Origin: Sipunculus nudus
Lineage: Eukaryota > Annelida > Sipuncula > Golfingiida > Sipunculidae
Direction of reading: 5' to 3'
NCBI GenBank assembly: GCA_026874595.1
Contig: JAPPUL010000078.1
Location: forward strand, 124,001 to 188,000
Length of the DNA stretch: 64,000 nucleotides
Shown: positions 61,667 through 64,000 of the stretch, piece after piece
Layout of the letters: each line of letters begins with the position of its first letter
How positions within the stretch are numbered: the first letter of the stretch is position 1
Position numbers and translations under genes: made by a program
The notes under the pieces: generated by a model
Told to the model about the DNA's origin: nothing
Database searches by the model: none
The model's input: the letters and a program-made list of their open reading frames with translations, nothing else

Positions 61667-63817
61667 ATGAAATACTCTATTAAAAATCTTTCTTCTCAGT
61701 TTCAAAAACTTTATGAGCAAGCTAAAAGTGCTGAACATACATTTATGGTTAGTGCAGCTATAATTGTTGGTATACTTGGCGGTCTTGGCTCTATCGCTGT
61801 TAAATTCCTTATCTTATACTTTGAAAACCTATTCTTTAACGCTTCTGGACACGACATATTAAATGCTTATCAGCAAACAAAGTGGTACTGGCTAATAATT
61901 ATTCCTGCCCTTGGGGGCCTTATTATTGGTCCTATAATCTATCTCTTTGCAAGAGAGGCTAAAGGACATGGAGTTCCTGAGGTTATGGAATCTGTGGTTA
62001 AGAGAGGTGGGATTATTAGACCACGTATTGTATTTGTTAAAGCTATATCAGCTTCAATTTGTATTGGCTCTGGAGGCTCTACCGGCCGAGAGGGCCCTAT
62101 TGTACAAATCGGCTCTTCTATTGGTTCTACTATAGGACAGTTTTTACGCCTCCCTTCTGATAAAATCAAAACTTTAGTTGCTTGTGGGGGTGCGGCTGGT
62201 ATTGCTGCGACTTTTAATGCTCCTATTGCTGGTGCTATATTTGCTGTTGAAATCATTCTTGGAGAGTTTGGGGTTGCCCACTTTAGTCCGATTGTGATAT
62301 CATCTGTCGTTGCTACCGTCGTCTCTAATCAACTCTCAGGCGGAGACTTCCCTACTTTCATAGTTCCCACTGATTATAGATTGCAAAGTCTTGAGGAGCT
62401 TATACCTTACCTATTACTTGGTTTTGTTGCAGCTTTTGTTGCTGTTCTTTATAGCAAAACTTTATACAAGTTTGAAGACTTTTTTGACGGTATTAAGTTT
62501 ATACCCAATTACATTAAACCCGCTATCGGTGGTCTTTTACTTGGCATTATAGGCATTGAGTTTCCTCAAATCTTTGGAACCGGTCATGAAGCTATTAATA
62601 AGGCTTTGGAATACATTCAGAAAACGGATTTTACAAATGTTTTATCTTCTATAAACATCTTTGACTTTGGAAGCTGGAGTTTCCATCTTATGCTTCTACT
62701 TGTACTTTTAAAGATAATTGCAACTTCTCTTACTCTTGGTTCTGGTGGTTCTGGTGGCGTTTTTGCACCTTCTTTATTCATTGGTGCTATGCTTGGGGGT
62801 GGATTTGGGATTGCATTTTCTGCTTTATTCCCTTCTCTTGTTGGCGAGACTACTGCCTTCCCCATAATCTCTATGCTTGTTTCTATGGGTGCTTTAGTTG
62901 CTGCTACTACTCACGCCCCCATCACTGCTATTTTAATTATATTTGAATTAACTAGTTATAATTACCACATAATTTTGCCTTTAATGATATCATCTATTAT
63001 TAGTACTTTGGTTGCTCAGAGAATAAATCCTGAGTCTATATACACTTTAAAGCTTATTAGAAAAGGCGTTAATATTAAGGCTGGACAGGAGATTAATATA
63101 TTAAAATCTATAAAAACTAAAGATGTTATGAAGCGATATGGCTCTGCTATCATTCCTGCGAATATGAATTTGAACGAGATTATGGATATTGTTATTAATG
63201 GTGATAAAACTTACTTTCCTGTTATTGATACGAATAAAGAGATTATTGGAGCTTTCTCTTTACATAGTTTTAAAAAGGTTATTAGCGATTTCGAGGATTT
63301 GAAAAACATCATAATTGCTAAGGATATTATTGAGGACCAGGTTGTTTTTGTAAAAGAAGATGACTCTCTTGACTATGTTCTTAGTAAATTTGGAGATACC
63401 AATACCGAAGAACTTCCTGTATTCTCAAAGGATAATAAATCTATTATTGGGGCTATTTGGAAAAGTGAGGTAATAAAATCATACAATAATGAATTGCTTA
63501 AAGCAGAAATTACTAGTGGTATGGTAAATAGAATAAGCTCTATTAAGAGACTTGAGTCTCTTGAAGTTATTGACGGCTACTCTATGATAGAAATACCTGT
63601 TCCGAAAAGCTTTATAAACAAAACCATTATTGACATTAATATTAGAACTCGCTATCAGGTTGAAGTTATTTTAATTAAGACAAATGGTTTGCCTTATGAC
63701 AAGCAAAACGATAATGAAAAAAGAATATTCCCTTATGGAAACTATAAATTTAAAGCAAACGATTGGATACTACTATTTGGTGAGAATTCTAAAATCAACA
63801 AGATTAAAAATATATAA
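61667..63817 (+). CDS. ClC-family chloride channel/antiporter with CBS and TrkA-C domains
   Basis: The 716-residue protein has the ClC core: GSGGSTGREGPIVQIGS (134-150) with gating Glu142, GSGGSGGVFAPSLFIGAMLG, and GALVAATTHAPITAILI. Two CBS domains follow (about 485-600), then a TrkA-C-like domain (about 615-710: MIEIPVPKSFINKTIIDINI and WILLFGENSKI). The Glu142 suggests H+/Cl- exchange rather than a pure channel. CBS domains usually sense nucleotides. Plus-strand, T-rich codons. Confidence 0.93.
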   Translation: MKYSIKNLSSQFQKLYEQAKSAEHTFMVSAAIIVGILGGLGSIAVKFLILYFENLFFNASGHDILNAYQQTKWYWLIIIPALGGLIIGPIIYLFAREAKGHGVPEVMESVVKRGGIIRPRIVFVKAISASICIGSGGSTGREGPIVQIGSSIGSTIGQFLRLPSDKIKTLVACGGAAGIAATFNAPIAGAIFAVEIILGEFGVAHFSPIVISSVVATVVSNQLSGGDFPTFIVPTDYRLQSLEELIPYLLLGFVAAFVAVLYSKTLYKFEDFFDGIKFIPNYIKPAIGGLLLGIIGIEFPQIFGTGHEAINKALEYIQKTDFTNVLSSINIFDFGSWSFHLMLLLVLLKIIATSLTLGSGGSGGVFAPSLFIGAMLGGGFGIAFSALFPSLVGETTAFPIISMLVSMGALVAATTHAPITAILIIFELTSYNYHIILPLMISSIISTLVAQRINPESIYTLKLIRKGVNIKAGQEINILKSIKTKDVMKRYGSAIIPANMNLNEIMDIVINGDKTYFPVIDTNKEIIGAFSLHSFKKVISDFEDLKNIIIAKDIIEDQVVFVKEDDSLDYVLSKFGDTNTEELPVFSKDNKSIIGAIWKSEVIKSYNNELLKAEITSGMVNRISSIKRLESLEVIDGYSMIEIPVPKSFINKTIIDINIRTRYQVEVILIKTNGLPYDKQNDNEKRIFPYGNYKFKANDWILLFGENSKINKIKNI

Positions 63818-63819
63818 TT

Positions 63820-64000
63820 ATGACAAATGCATCTTATAATAGTAACTCTATATATTCTGCCTTTGATATTGTAACTCTAAATAAATACATTATAGAGAAT
63901 AATATATCACCCAAACTTAAAACTACAAATAACCTAGCAAAAAGCACATTCCTTATAGTAAGTAGAGAAACAAGACAAATTATAGCATGCAAACAATTAT
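63820..64000 (+). CDS. Partial hypothetical ORF running off the window
   Basis: An ATG 3 bases after the ClC stop opens a frame of at least 60 codons (MTNASYNSNSIYSAFDIVTL...), with no stop before the window end. No family is recognised. The tight spacing suggests cotranscription with the ClC gene. Confidence 0.45.
   Translation, partial: MTNASYNSNSIYSAFDIVTLNKYIIENNISPKLKTTNNLAKSTFLIVSRETRQIIACKQL

Overview
The window comes from a low-GC, Gram-negative-type bacterium. An outer membrane is implied by an LptF/LptG-type permease, a predicted beta-barrel porin, several lipoproteins and a LolD/FtsX-like ABC pair. A class I (archaeal-type) lysyl-tRNA synthetase, a GldG/DUF4340 ABC system, a GH57 glycosidase start, the TldD/PmbA pair and a possible FlaA-like protein together fit a spirochaete or a neighbouring deep lineage better than an enteric. 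This placement is an inference. Biosynthetic genes (carA, hisI, leuB, proB, bioF-like, a possible homoserine kinase) argue against an extremely reduced parasite.

Layout. 1-8.3 kb: minus-strand run of GH57 start, carA, obg, a MORN-like lipoprotein and pmbA/tldD, plus one small plus-strand MORN-like gene. 8.4-17.5 kb: plus-strand PPTase, divergent ParB-like protein, a large divergent class A PBP with an apparent frameshift near its end, GT2 glycosyltransferase, hisI and a methyltransferase. 17.5-22.4 kb: minus-strand ftsK, uppP, a small lipoprotein, tRNA-Tyr and tRNA-Thr. 22.5-31.4 kb: plus-strand pgeF, holA, mdh and three GLUG-repeat surface lipoproteins; a duplicated mdh 3' end lies between the first two. 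31.5-35.4 kb: minus-strand TPR-like lipoprotein, porin and bioF/kbl. 35.6-41.5 kb: class I lysS, lptF-like, cca and a frameshifted MCE/mlaD gene. 41.6-43.6 kb: clpX broken by three frameshifts next to intact clpP. 43.7-56.9 kb: APH-family kinase, DUF4340 gene, leuB, the GldG/ABC-2 operon, cytochrome b561, proB and a LolCDE-like ABC pair. 57-64 kb: trxB, two exported proteins, a FlaA-like protein, a ClC antiporter and a partial ORF.

The most striking region is 25.3-29.3 kb. A unit of about 2 kb, made of the last 262 bp of mdh plus a GLUG lipoprotein gene, has been tandemly duplicated. The mdh fragment (266 bp) and the promoter/signal-peptide segment (145 bp) are identical between copies, while the surface-exposed lipoprotein body has diverged mostly by amino-acid replacements and by different internal tandem repeats. 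This looks like a recombining, diversifying surface-antigen or adhesin cassette. Other themes are an abundance of 9-21 bp tandem repeats between and within genes, long G/C homopolymers inside essential genes (11 G in obg), and single-base losses in G-runs in clpX and the MCE gene that are either real slippage mutations or sequence errors.
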